Assembly: GCA_035537095.1 (NCBI GenBank) | Contig: DATLMV010000028.1 | Span: forward strand, 1 to 13,682 | Length of the DNA stretch: 13,682 nt | Reading direction: 5' to 3' | Origin: DASWNP01 sp035537095 | GTDB lineage: Bacteria; Acidobacteriota; Blastocatellia; Pyrinomonadales; Pyrinomonadaceae | Part shown: one piece after another, positions 1-6,475 of the stretch | Position numbering within the stretch: the first letter of the stretch is position 1 | Layout: each line of letters starts with the position of its first letter | The notes under the pieces: generated by a model | Told to the model about the DNA's origin: nothing | The model's input: the letters and a program-made list of their open reading frames with translations, nothing else | The model's database searches: none | Position numbers and translations under genes: made by a program

Positions 1-1
1 C

Positions 2-1096
2 AACCGCGACGAGCGGCGTCTGTGCGGCGGCGTCCGCAAGTACATCGGGCGGCGCACGCCCGACAAAGTTCCTTCGTCCTACATGGACGAACTCGATTAT
101 CAGGAACCCCTGCCGTTTGAGTTCCTCATCTACGTCGCACCGGAAACCATCTGGCGCGCCGACATGCGCCGCTTCCGCGAACGCTTCCGCGCCGCGCCGC
201 CCGCGCGCGATTTCTTCGCCTTCCTCAAAGGCACGGACGGCCTCTTGCACATTCGCGGCCCCGAGCGTCTCGGCGTCGCGCTGCGCTCGCTCGAAGGCAT
301 ACTCCGCGAGATACAGGCGCATTGCGGCGCGGAGACCGAGATCGTCCTCTTCTCCGATCATGGCATGAACCTCCAAGAGAATCGGCGCATCAATCTACAG
401 ACGCACCTGCGCGCCTGCGGCTTCGATGTCGCCGCCGAGTTGCGCGCGGAGACTCGCGGCGGGCGTCGTCATGTCGCCGTCCCCGCCTTCGGCCTCTGCG
501 GTTACGCGGCCATCTACTGCGGCGCGGAGACGGACAGCGCACAGGTCGCCGCCGCGCTCGTCGCGCTCGAAGGCGTTGACTTCAGCGTGCGGCGCGAAGG
601 CGTCTCGTCGGTCATCGTCGAGGGCGCGCGCGGCGCGGCCCGCATCTCGCGCCGGGAGAACGCCGTTCACACGGGCGCGCAAAGCGAACTCAAAGACGGG
701 AGCGCGCTCTCGTTTCGTTACGAACAACTCGACGGCGACCCGCTCGCGCTCCGTGAGACGCTCAAAGCACTCCGTCTCGACGGCGAGTTGGACGCGGATG
801 CTTACGCCTCCGACGCCGCATGGTTCGCGCGCACCGCCGGGCACATCTACCCCGACGCGCTCGCCAACCTCTACGACTCGCTCTACGCGCCGCGCGTCCA
901 ACACACCGCCGACATCCTCGTCAGTCTCAAGGACGGTTACTACTACGGCGACTCCATCTTCAGCCGTCTCGCGCGCCTGCGCGCCACACACGGCAACGCC
1001 CTGCGTCCTAGCTCCACCGCCTTCCTGATGAGCACGCACCGCGACTTCCCCCGGTACGTCCGCGCCGCCGAAGCGCGTCCCTTCCTGCGCGGTTAG
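2..1096 (+). CDS. Alkaline phosphatase superfamily protein (5' end outside window)
   Basis: The reading frame is open from base 2 with no stop before the first in-frame ATG at 83, and the upstream residues (GGVRKYIGRRTPDK) read as real protein, so this is the C-terminal 364 residues of a longer gene rather than a gene starting at 83. The motif IVLFSDHGMN (about residues 87-96 counted from the ATG) is the Asp-His metal-binding signature of the alkaline phosphatase superfamily, which includes type I phosphodiesterases, nucleotide pyrophosphatases and sulfatases. A second histidine motif (RATHGNALRPSS, about residue 303) sits near the end where these enzymes place their last zinc ligand. The nucleophile region and any signal peptide lie outside the window, so substrate and location are unknown. 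No hydrophobic anchor is visible in this part. It ends 51 bp before the ABC ATPase gene on the same strand, but that gene appears to have its own promoter. The superfamily is fairly safe; the exact reaction is not. Confidence 0.75.
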   Translation, partial: NRDERRLCGGVRKYIGRRTPDKVPSSYMDELDYQEPLPFEFLIYVAPETIWRADMRRFRERFRAAPPARDFFAFLKGTDGLLHIRGPERLGVALRSLEGILREIQAHCGAETEIVLFSDHGMNLQENRRINLQTHLRACGFDVAAELRAETRGGRRHVAVPAFGLCGYAAIYCGAETDSAQVAAALVALEGVDFSVRREGVSSVIVEGARGAARISRRENAVHTGAQSELKDGSALSFRYEQLDGDPLALRETLKALRLDGELDADAYASDAAWFARTAGHIYPDALANLYDSLYAPRVQHTADILVSLKDGYYYGDSIFSRLARLRATHGNALRPSSTAFLMSTHRDFPRYVRAAEARPFLRG

Positions 1097-1110
1097 CTCG
1101 CGCCGCCTGC

Positions 1111-1140
1111 TTGACCGCGAGGATGGGCCGCGCGTACAAA
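1111..1140 (+). promoter_or_regulatory. Candidate promoter giving a leaderless ABC ATPase mRNA
   Basis: TTGACC (1111-1116), an 18-bp spacer and TACAAA (1135-1140) resemble a sigma70-type -35/-10 pair (5/6 and 4/6 matches). The -10 box ends 7 bases before the ATG at 1148, so transcription would begin at or next to the start codon. No Shine-Dalgarno sequence is present in the 7 bases TTGCTTC before the ATG, which fits a leaderless message. This is a by-eye call. Confidence 0.4.
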
Positions 1141-1147
1141 TTGCTTC

Positions 1148-1975
1148 ATGGAGAACAATGCGACGCCGGAGCGGGCACAGGCTCCGGCGGTTGAGACGGT
1201 CAATCTCGTGCGTCGCTTCGGCGACCGCGCGGCGGTGGACTGTGTGAACCTGCGTATCGAACGCGGGCAGTTTTTCGGTTTCTTAGGCCCGAACGGTGCG
1301 GGCAAATCCACCACCATCAAGATGCTCACGGGACTGCTCGCGCCGACGAGCGGGCGGATTCGCGTCCTCGGGCGCGACCTCGCAACGGAACCGCTCGAAG
1401 TCAAGCGGCGCATCGGCGTCGTGCCGGAAGACCTGAATCTCTTCGAGCGTCTGACGGGCCCGGAGATGCTCGCCTTCACGGGACGCATGTATGGCCTGCA
1501 ACGCACCGAGATTGCCGGGCGCGCGCGCGAACTGCTCGCCCTGATGGAACTCGATGCGGAACCCAAAAAACTGATCGTCGAATATTCGCACGGGATGAAG
1601 AAGAAACTCTCGCTCGCCTGCGCGCTCATCCATCGCCCCGAAATGCTCTTTCTTGACGAACCCTTCGAGGGCATTGACGCCATCGCCTCGCGCACGCTCA
1701 AAGACCTGCTCTCGCGCCTCACCGCGCGCGGGCTGACCGTCTTTCTCACGTCGCACGTCCTCGAAATCGTCGAACGTCTCTGCACCGACATCGCCATCAT
1801 CTCGACGGGCCGCCTCGTCGCCTCCGGCCCGCTCGACGAACTGCGGCGCGGCATCGCCTTCCAAACCGGCGACGACGGCGGCGCAGGCGCTACCATGTCG
1901 CTCGAAGACTACTTCATACGCGTCATCGGCGGCGTCCACCAGACCGGCGACGACGTGCTCCAATGGCTCACGTGA
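1148..1975 (+). CDS. ABC transporter ATP-binding protein
   Basis: The 275-residue protein is a single nucleotide-binding domain of the ABC-2 (drug/polysaccharide/Nod-type exporter) style. In order it has Walker A GPNGAGKST (about residues 48-56), a Q-loop region ending in VVPEDLNLFERLTG, a signature-like YSHGMKKKLSLA (about 146-157) in place of the usual LSGGQ, Walker B LFLDEPFEG, and the H-loop LTSHVLE. The YS-G-KKK-LA signature is usual for exporter ATPases of the CcmA family. Such a domain powers transport only with a membrane permease, and none lies next to it: the following gene is a convergent MFS transporter, and the upstream gene is a phosphatase-like enzyme. The permease must therefore be encoded elsewhere, or the protein acts with a distant partner. 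The ATG at 1148 is the only in-frame start that retains the full N-terminal strand (VNLVRRFGDRAAVD). It is preceded by a promoter-like sequence rather than a ribosome-binding site. The substrate cannot be predicted. Confidence 0.93.
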   Translation: MENNATPERAQAPAVETVNLVRRFGDRAAVDCVNLRIERGQFFGFLGPNGAGKSTTIKMLTGLLAPTSGRIRVLGRDLATEPLEVKRRIGVVPEDLNLFERLTGPEMLAFTGRMYGLQRTEIAGRARELLALMELDAEPKKLIVEYSHGMKKKLSLACALIHRPEMLFLDEPFEGIDAIASRTLKDLLSRLTARGLTVFLTSHVLEIVERLCTDIAIISTGRLVASGPLDELRRGIAFQTGDDGGAGATMSLEDYFIRVIGGVHQTGDDVLQWLT

Positions 1976-1979
1976 AAGC

Positions 1980-2115
1980 AGGGATGAGGGCGGAGGGATG
2001 AAAAGATTGATTCATTACATCATTGGTTCAGTAAATCATTTCCTCATTGAATCAATGAACAAATGAGTCAATCATTAAATTCTGCTTCATCCCTCACCCT
2101 GCGGCCCTCATCCCT
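1980..2115. repeat. 136-bp imperfect palindrome between convergent genes
   Basis: The left end AGGGATGAGGG (1980-1990) is exactly complementary to the right end CCCTCATCCCT (2105-2115). Further in, GGAGGGATGAA pairs with TTCATCCCTC, TTGATTCATT matches the complement of AATGAGTCAA, and TCATTGGTTCA matches the complement of TGAATCAATGA, with small loops and offsets. The centre is near 2048. The outer arms are purine-rich on the plus strand and the interior is AT-rich, built from reiterated words (ATTCATT, TCATTG, AATCA), unlike the GC-rich genes around it. It fills the gap between the ABC ATPase stop (1975) and the MFS stop (2120), so its transcript would fold into a long hairpin at the 3' end of both messages and could serve as a bidirectional terminator or mRNA stabiliser. 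A miniature palindromic mobile element is the alternative. Confidence 0.7.
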
Positions 2116-2119
2116 TTAG

Positions 2120-3337
2120 TTATTCCTCATCCCTTGTCCTTCTCACGCCAAACGCCAACGCCAGAGGGCCGACGAGCAGCAGCCACATCATGGAGGTGAG
2201 GCCGAATCTCTGTGCGACCGCGCCGAGGGCGAAGGGCAGGAGGCCGCTGAAGAGGTCGGAGACGTTGCTGACGGTCATCACCGTGCCGCTCTGCCCGTGC
2301 ATGGCGGAATAGAGTTGCGCTTTGAGAATCGAGTACCAGCCCGTGTTGGCGTAGCCGAGCAGCGCGAGGCAGACGAGTTTCGAGTTGAAATCGGGCGCGA
2401 GCAGAAACGCCGGAAACAGCAGTAACACGCAGAGTGTGCTCCAACGCAGGTAGCTCAAGCCGCGCACGCGTTCGAGGATGGGGACAAGAAAAAACTCTGC
2501 GGGCAGACCCGCCGCCGTCCAGACGATGACCGCGAAGGCCGCCTGCGACGCCGGGACGTGAACCACGTCAACGAAGTAGAGCGCGAGGAATCCGCGCAGC
2601 ATGTCCCAAGTGAAATCGCTGAACTCAAGCAGGATCAGCCAGCGCCGCACCTCGCGTCGTTTGAGCGCACGGAACGCCTGTCGCAAGCCTTCTCTGAACC
2701 CGAATTTTGTCTCGCCGGTTTCGCTCGGAGGCGCGGGAAATTTGAAGCGCGAGACGGGCAGCAGCATCACAAAAAAGAGCGCGGCCAGACATGCGAACAA
2801 CCAGCGCCAGCCGAGTCCGAGCCACACGAACGCGCTTAAGGCCATCGGCCCGACGAGGTTGCCGAGCGTGCCGAAGAGCGTCCAGCGCGCCATGTTCTGC
2901 TCGCGCCGTTGCGGTTCGGCGTCCATCAGCGTCGCCTGCGAGAGATTGACGAACGCGCCCGACGCCGGAAAGAACAGAATCAACGCGCCGAGCAGAAACC
3001 AAAAGTTATAGCTGACGGAGACGAGCAGGGAAGCGGTCGCGCAGCAGACGCCTCCGCCGAGCACGAGCGCGCGGCGTCGCCACACGTCGCCGAGGATGCC
3101 GATGAAGGGCTCGACGAAGTTCGCCAGCATCCTCGGCACGCTCAGCAGGAGGCCGACTTCGACGTAGGACAGATGCAGGTCGTCGCGGACGAGCGGCCAC
3201 GCCGCCTCGCGCACGCCGAACTCCAACTCGTCGAGAAATTCGACGCCGAGCAGCACGACGACGACATAGAACGGAAGCATGCGCGCCGCGCTCGCGGCGT
3301 GCAGATTCGAGTTTGCGGAATTATGGCGCAGAAACAT
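2120..3337 (-). CDS. Major facilitator superfamily transporter
   Basis: The 405-residue hydrophobic protein has the repeated membrane segments of a 12-helix MFS carrier (for example MLPFYVVVVLLGVEFLDELE, YNFWFLLGALILFFPASG, WLFACLAALFFVMLLPVS, and in the C-terminal half LVCLALLGYANTGWYSILK). The loop after helix 2 (FIGILGDVWRRRALVLGG) matches the MFS motif A pattern G-x-x-x-D-x-x-R-R. The start at 3337 is chosen because AAGGAGA lies 8 bases upstream; an upstream in-frame ATG at 3418 would add 27 charged residues (MIPPPRKTFFHAQRK and onward) with no ribosome-binding site. The transported compound is not evident. The overall look is closest to drug-efflux or fosmidomycin-resistance-like carriers, but that is only an impression. 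The gene stands alone, convergent with the ABC ATPase. Its last codons (coding RDEE and stop) contain the word AGGGATGAGG also found in the adjacent palindrome. Confidence 0.88.
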   Translation of the reverse strand: MFLRHNSANSNLHAASAARMLPFYVVVVLLGVEFLDELEFGVREAAWPLVRDDLHLSYVEVGLLLSVPRMLANFVEPFIGILGDVWRRRALVLGGGVCCATASLLVSVSYNFWFLLGALILFFPASGAFVNLSQATLMDAEPQRREQNMARWTLFGTLGNLVGPMALSAFVWLGLGWRWLFACLAALFFVMLLPVSRFKFPAPPSETGETKFGFREGLRQAFRALKRREVRRWLILLEFSDFTWDMLRGFLALYFVDVVHVPASQAAFAVIVWTAAGLPAEFFLVPILERVRGLSYLRWSTLCVLLLFPAFLLAPDFNSKLVCLALLGYANTGWYSILKAQLYSAMHGQSGTVMTVSNVSDLFSGLLPFALGAVAQRFGLTSMMWLLLVGPLALAFGVRRTRDEE

Positions 3338-3345
3338 CCGGTGAT

Positions 3346-3352
3346 TCTCCTT
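3346..3352 (-). promoter_or_regulatory. Ribosome-binding site that sets the MFS start
   Basis: On the minus strand AAGGAGA is followed by an 8-base spacer and the ATG at 3337. This is one of the clearest Shine-Dalgarno sequences in the window and decides between the start at 3337 and the upstream ATG at 3418. Confidence 0.75.
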
Positions 3353-3631
3353 GTCTCGGAAGTGAGTTGACGTTTTTCGTTGGGCGTGAAAAAACGTCTT
3401 CCGAGGCGGAGGAATCACCGAGCGCGCGAGGGCATAGCGGCGTCTGCGCGAAACGCGTGCGCGCGCGGCGGTCGCCGTTCGAGCCTTAGGCTGGTGTCGG
3501 AGTTACCAAGGAGGGAAATATACGAGATAGTTTTTCATGGTCTGTCTAGAAAATTCCCGGCAGCAAATTTCCAGAGCGAAATCGCATGACTGCGTTGACG
3601 AACGCACTCATGTGAAACGCTCCGCACGGAC
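3353..3631. other. Intergenic region between MFS and agmatinase genes
   Basis: This stretch lies upstream of the MFS gene and downstream of the agmatinase gene, both on the minus strand. A small perfect hairpin TGCGTT/AACGCA with a GACG loop lies at about 3592-3607, just past the agmatinase stop, but no T-run follows it on either strand, so it is a poor terminator. An isolated AAGGAGG at about 3508-3515 has no start codon at a useful distance. I see no convincing gene or promoter here. Confidence 0.4.
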
Positions 3632-4564
3632 TCAAGCACGGGCGGGCGTCGCTTGTTTGCGACCTCCGCGCACGCGCTCGACCTGCTCTTCAAAGATGAA
3701 AGAGAGCGTCTTGTAAATCAGTTTAGCACAGAGAAAAGCCGAAGCGTCGAAGCCCTCGACGTAGGAATACTCGGTCAAGTCCATCCCGACCACGCGCCGC
3801 TCGCGCGCGAGCGTGCGGACGAGTCCCAAGACTTCGTACCACCCGAGGCCGCCCGGCTCGGGCGTGCCCGTCTGCGCGACGAGCGAGGGGTCGAGCCCGT
3901 CTATGTCAATCGTCAGGTAGACGTTCTCCGTCAGACCGCTGACAGCATCCTCCCACCAATCCGTGCGCCCCGCGATGTCCTTCGCCCAGAAGATGCGCGT
4001 CGGCAACTCGTCAATCGCGCGCGCCTCTTCCGCCGAGATGGAACGGATGCCGCATTGGACTGCGGGAAGTTTGAGGTCGCGCGTGACGCGCGCCATGATG
4101 GAAGCGTGCGAATGCGGCGTGCCGTCGTAGGTGTCGCGCAGGTCGGCGTGCGCGTCAATTTGCAGCACCGACAGGTTCGGATACTTCTCCGCGTGCGCCT
4201 GTATCACGGGCGCGCTCACCGAATGCTCGCCGCCGATCATGGCGACGAATTTTCCCGACGCCACCAACTCCCGCGCACGCTCCAACAGCGACTTCATCAT
4301 CGCCTCCGGCGGTTCGACCGGCGGCGACTCCTCAAGCGTGTGAATGCCAAGGCGATAGACCTCGCCGTCCGTCTCCTCGTCGTAAAGCTCCATGTTGCGC
4401 GAAGCCTCGATCACGGCCTCCGCCCCGCGCCCTGTCCCCGTCCCGTAGGAAACCGTCCCCTCATACGACACCGGCCACACCACGATCTGCGCCGCCTCGA
4501 AACTCGAAAACGCCTCCTCGGCAATCCCGCCGAAGTTTCTTGGAAGATTCGCTGATTCAGACAT
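3632..4564 (-). CDS. speB: Agmatinase (ureohydrolase family)
   Basis: The 310-residue protein is a ureohydrolase (arginase/agmatinase/formiminoglutamase family). All three manganese-binding motifs are present: GGEHS (His114), DAHADLRD (Asp137, His139, Asp141) and DIDGLDPS (Asp220, Asp222). Length is normal for agmatinase. Agmatinase hydrolyses agmatine to putrescine and urea in the cytoplasm. That substrate is preferred over arginine or guanidinobutyrate because an arginine decarboxylase (the agmatine source) and another polyamine enzyme lie on the same strand 0.8-4 kb upstream. The segment GTGTGRGAEAVIEAS and the pattern DGTPHSHASIMAR are the usual substrate-side features of the agmatinase branch. 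The ATG at 4564 lacks a Shine-Dalgarno sequence and sits directly behind a promoter-like sequence, so it may be translated from a leaderless message. It is separated from speA by the hicAB-like genes and a terminator, and so is probably its own transcription unit. Confidence 0.9.
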   Translation of the reverse strand: MSESANLPRNFGGIAEEAFSSFEAAQIVVWPVSYEGTVSYGTGTGRGAEAVIEASRNMELYDEETDGEVYRLGIHTLEESPPVEPPEAMMKSLLERARELVASGKFVAMIGGEHSVSAPVIQAHAEKYPNLSVLQIDAHADLRDTYDGTPHSHASIMARVTRDLKLPAVQCGIRSISAEEARAIDELPTRIFWAKDIAGRTDWWEDAVSGLTENVYLTIDIDGLDPSLVAQTGTPEPGGLGWYEVLGLVRTLARERRVVGMDLTEYSYVEGFDASAFLCAKLIYKTLSFIFEEQVERVRGGRKQATPARA

Positions 4565-4570
4565 GCCGAC

Positions 4571-4599
4571 AGTTTAAATTGACGACCGGCGGGTGACAA
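4571..4599 (-). promoter_or_regulatory. Candidate leaderless promoter of speB
   Basis: On the minus strand TTGTCA (4594-4599), a 17-bp spacer and TAAACT (4571-4576) form a plausible sigma70-type promoter (5/6 and 4/6 matches). Only six bases, GTCGGC on the minus strand, separate the -10 box from the ATG at 4564, so the first transcribed base would be the A of the start codon. No ribosome-binding site exists. Confidence 0.5.
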
Positions 4600-4635
4600 G
4601 CGACAAGCGGAAAACGAACTGCTTCATTCAACAGA

Positions 4636-4663
4636 TTGAACTGCGCCCGCTCAATGCTATAAT
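4636..4663 (+). promoter_or_regulatory. Strong extended -10 promoter of the hicB-like gene, leaderless
   Basis: TTGAAC (4636-4641), a 16-bp spacer and a perfect TATAAT (4658-4663), preceded by TGC to make an extended -10 (TGCTATAAT), lie just before the ATG at 4671. Seven bases, CGAACCC, separate the two, so transcription should start at about the ATG. These seven bases contain no Shine-Dalgarno sequence. It is divergent from the speB promoter, 37 bp away. Confidence 0.6.
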
Positions 4664-4670
4664 CGAACCC

Positions 4671-4898
4671 ATGAGAGTCCTGAACTACAAAGTCATCATG
4701 ACGCCCGACGAAGACGGGGGCTACGTCGTCATCTGCCCCGCGCTCCCCGGCCTCGTCACCGAAGGCGACACCCTCCAAGAAGCCCGCGACATGGCCGCCG
4801 ACGCCATTCGCGGCTATCTCGAAAGTCTCCGGATGGATGGGCTGCCGATTCCTACCGACAACTCCATCACCGAAGAAGTAACCGTCGAGTTTGCTTAA
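4671..4898 (+). CDS. hicB: HicB-like antitoxin domain protein
   Basis: The 75-residue protein matches the HicB_like / UPF0150 fold: strand YKVIMTPDEDGGYVVICPALPG, then LVTEGDTLQEARDMAADAIRGYLESL, then a short tail. The patterns DGGY, CPALPG and EGDT-EA are the family hallmarks. It lacks a C-terminal DNA-binding domain, as do many short HicB-like proteins. In a HicAB toxin-antitoxin system this domain binds and blocks the HicA mRNA interferase. The ATG at 4671 is chosen because the family begins about there and a strong promoter ends 7 bases before it; a more upstream ATG at 4593 would place the promoter inside the coding region. The likely partner, a frameshifted hicA, lies 32 bp downstream but on the opposite strand, which is unlike the usual co-directional pair. 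With the toxin broken, this may be an orphan antitoxin. Confidence 0.85.
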   Translation: MRVLNYKVIMTPDEDGGYVVICPALPGLVTEGDTLQEARDMAADAIRGYLESLRMDGLPIPTDNSITEEVTVEFA

Positions 4899-4930
4899 CC
4901 TAATCTCAAACTCCGCCCTCCCGCCAACGC

Positions 4931-5145
4931 TCACAGCAAATCCAAAAACTCTTCGACCGTCAAACCCGCCTGATTGATAATTGACGCAAGCGTGCCCCGC
5001 TTCAAATCCCTGTTGTGATAAGGAACAGTAACTCGCAGATTATCTTTCTTGAGAATGTAATGGCTTCCGGTTGAATGTAGAATCCATTACGCTCACGTGC
5101 CTTAATAACTCTCTTCGGCTTTAGCACGGGCAGTTTTCCTGACAT
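4931..5145 (-). pseudogene. hicA: Frameshifted hicA toxin gene
   Basis: Translation from the ATG at 5145 gives MSGKLPVLKPKRVIKARERN then GFYIQ, the N-terminus of a HicA double-stranded-RNA-binding-fold mRNA interferase. The frame then goes wrong and hits a stop near 5002. In another frame, from about 5077, the sequence continues as STGSHYILKKDNLRVTVPYH followed by NRDLKRGTLASIINQ and AGLTVEEFLDLL, ending at 4931. This is the rest of HicA, including the catalytic histidine of GSH. The two halves together span 215 bases, one short of a multiple of three. A loss of 1 or 7 bases near 5071-5082 would explain this; HicA proteins usually have about six residues between GF and GSH, which favours the 7-base loss. 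A good Shine-Dalgarno-like GGGAGAGG lies upstream. Either the toxin is dead or the read contains an indel. Confidence 0.82.
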
Positions 5146-5260
5146 AAACAGCACCTCTCCCGTAACCATAGCACGGCTTGTCAAATCAATTTTTCCAAAC
5201 AAATCTCGAATTTTTATTCTGTGGAAAAAAATTGGTAAGGTTTCCTCATACTACACTAAA

Positions 5261-5296
5261 AGCCAGTAATCAGCTTTTTTTGGCTGACTACTGGCT
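5261..5296 (-). terminator. Hairpin terminator after the deoxyhypusine-synthase-like gene
   Basis: AGCCAGTAATCAGC (5261-5274) and GCTGACTACTGGCT (5283-5296) form a 14-bp stem with one mismatch and an 8-base loop that is seven T plus G on the plus strand. On the minus strand, which carries the gene ending at 5321, the hairpin is followed by TTTTAGTGT, a short U-tract. It lies 25 bp past the stop codon, a standard intrinsic-terminator position, and separates the speA unit from the hicA remnant and speB. Confidence 0.6.
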
Positions 5297-5320
5297 AGTG
5301 GATTATGACTACTGTTTTGC

Positions 5321-6382
5321 TTACGGCACTTCAATCGTCAAATCGCGGCCTGTGAAGGTGAAGTTGGGGCGTTTGCGGCCCTTCATGTATTTGGCGGCGG
5401 TTTGGGAAAGCGAGGTGACGAGGATGGGGAGGGCGATGGTCGCGTCGCAGTTGACGTAGGAGGTGGTGGCTCCGCGCGAGAGTTTGCCGAAGATGAGCAT
5501 TTCGTCGTTGACGGTCGGGCTGGAGCGTCCGCCGGGGTGCGGCGCGTCGGTCGTTATCTGGATGGCGTACTTGTGGCCGCGCGCGGGCGTCTTGACGATG
5601 TTGGTGGCGACCTCCATCTGTTGGATGAAGCTGCGCGAAGTGCCGCCGCCGATGTTGATGACGCCGGTTGTGCGCGCGCGGGCGGCGATCTGCGTCATGT
5701 CGAGCACGTCCTGCACGAGGTCGAAATGGAAGTTGTTCTTCTTCTCGAAGCGCGAGGCGGCGATGCCGAGCGTGATGGCGCTGTCGGCGATGGTCGGGCA
5801 GAAGATGGGGACGCGCGCTTTATATGCGGAGGTGAGCACGCCGTCTTCGGTGGCGATTTCGGCGAGTTCGCGCCCGAGGAGATGGAGCAGTTCGCGCGTC
5901 GAATAGGGGCGCGTCTGGTCGAGTTGATTGACGAAGCCGCCGACCCATTCGTCCGCCTCGCGGTACTCCTCTTCGCTGGCGAGCACATCCCACATGCGAT
6001 TGATCTGCGAGGCTTCGAGTTCGGCGTCGGTCATCGAAGGGTGCGCTTGAAAGTGCTGGCGTCCGAGCGATTCGTGGAGGTCGTGAAAGAGCATCGAGCC
6101 GGAGAGCACGAGCACGTCAATGAAGCGATTCTTGATGACGTAGGCGAGCAGACGGCGCATGCCCGAGGGGATGAGCGCGCCGGAGGCGGCGACGAAGATG
6201 GTCGTGCTGTCGCCGAGCATGTCGAGCCAGATGCGATGCGCTTCGGCCAGTTGACGCGCGCCGAACCCCGCGCCCTCCATCTTCTCCAACAGTCCGGCGA
6301 CCGAGCGGTCGCGGTCAACCTGCACGGGACGTATCGGCGCAGTCAAGTATTTCGTGGCTCTCGGTTTGCGTTGGGTGACCAT
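5321..6382 (-). CDS. Deoxyhypusine-synthase-like polyamine enzyme
   Basis: The 353-residue protein belongs to the deoxyhypusine synthase family, which uses NAD and transfers an aminobutyl group from a polyamine to an amine through a lysine intermediate. The lysine is present in LIFGKLS (Lys300), with the glutamate six residues before it (Glu294) and the serine twelve before it (Ser288), matching human Glu323 and Ser317. The nucleotide-loop glycines are in NIGGGTSRSF (245-247). Bacteria have no eIF5A substrate, and the human KHH after the GGG is replaced by RSF. In bacteria, relatives of this family make homospermidine from putrescine, or act on agmatine-derived amines; which applies here is unknown. 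The start at 6382 has AAAAGG six bases upstream, whereas an earlier in-frame codon at 6448 has none. It follows speA on the same strand by 93 bp and likely shares its transcript. Confidence 0.85.
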   Translation of the reverse strand: MVTQRKPRATKYLTAPIRPVQVDRDRSVAGLLEKMEGAGFGARQLAEAHRIWLDMLGDSTTIFVAASGALIPSGMRRLLAYVIKNRFIDVLVLSGSMLFHDLHESLGRQHFQAHPSMTDAELEASQINRMWDVLASEEEYREADEWVGGFVNQLDQTRPYSTRELLHLLGRELAEIATEDGVLTSAYKARVPIFCPTIADSAITLGIAASRFEKKNNFHFDLVQDVLDMTQIAARARTTGVINIGGGTSRSFIQQMEVATNIVKTPARGHKYAIQITTDAPHPGGRSSPTVNDEMLIFGKLSRGATTSYVNCDATIALPILVTSLSQTAAKYMKGRKRPNFTFTGRDLTIEVP

Positions 6383-6475
6383 TTCAATCCTTTTCAGTAA
6401 ACCGTGAATCGCGCATCGTAAAGAGATAACCCCGCTTCTTCTATCCACGATTCAAGATGCACTATTTACTGTTCT

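Noticed and set aside
3508..3664. AAGGAGG followed by a short plus-strand frame from an ATG near 3538.
   Set aside because: The spacing to the ATG is over 20 bases, the frame runs into the agmatinase gene on the other strand, and the protein looks like nothing known.
5178..5459. Plus-strand open frame running from the hicA upstream region into the deoxyhypusine-synthase-like gene.
   Set aside because: It spans a terminator hairpin and the antisense of a conserved gene end, with no recognisable domain.
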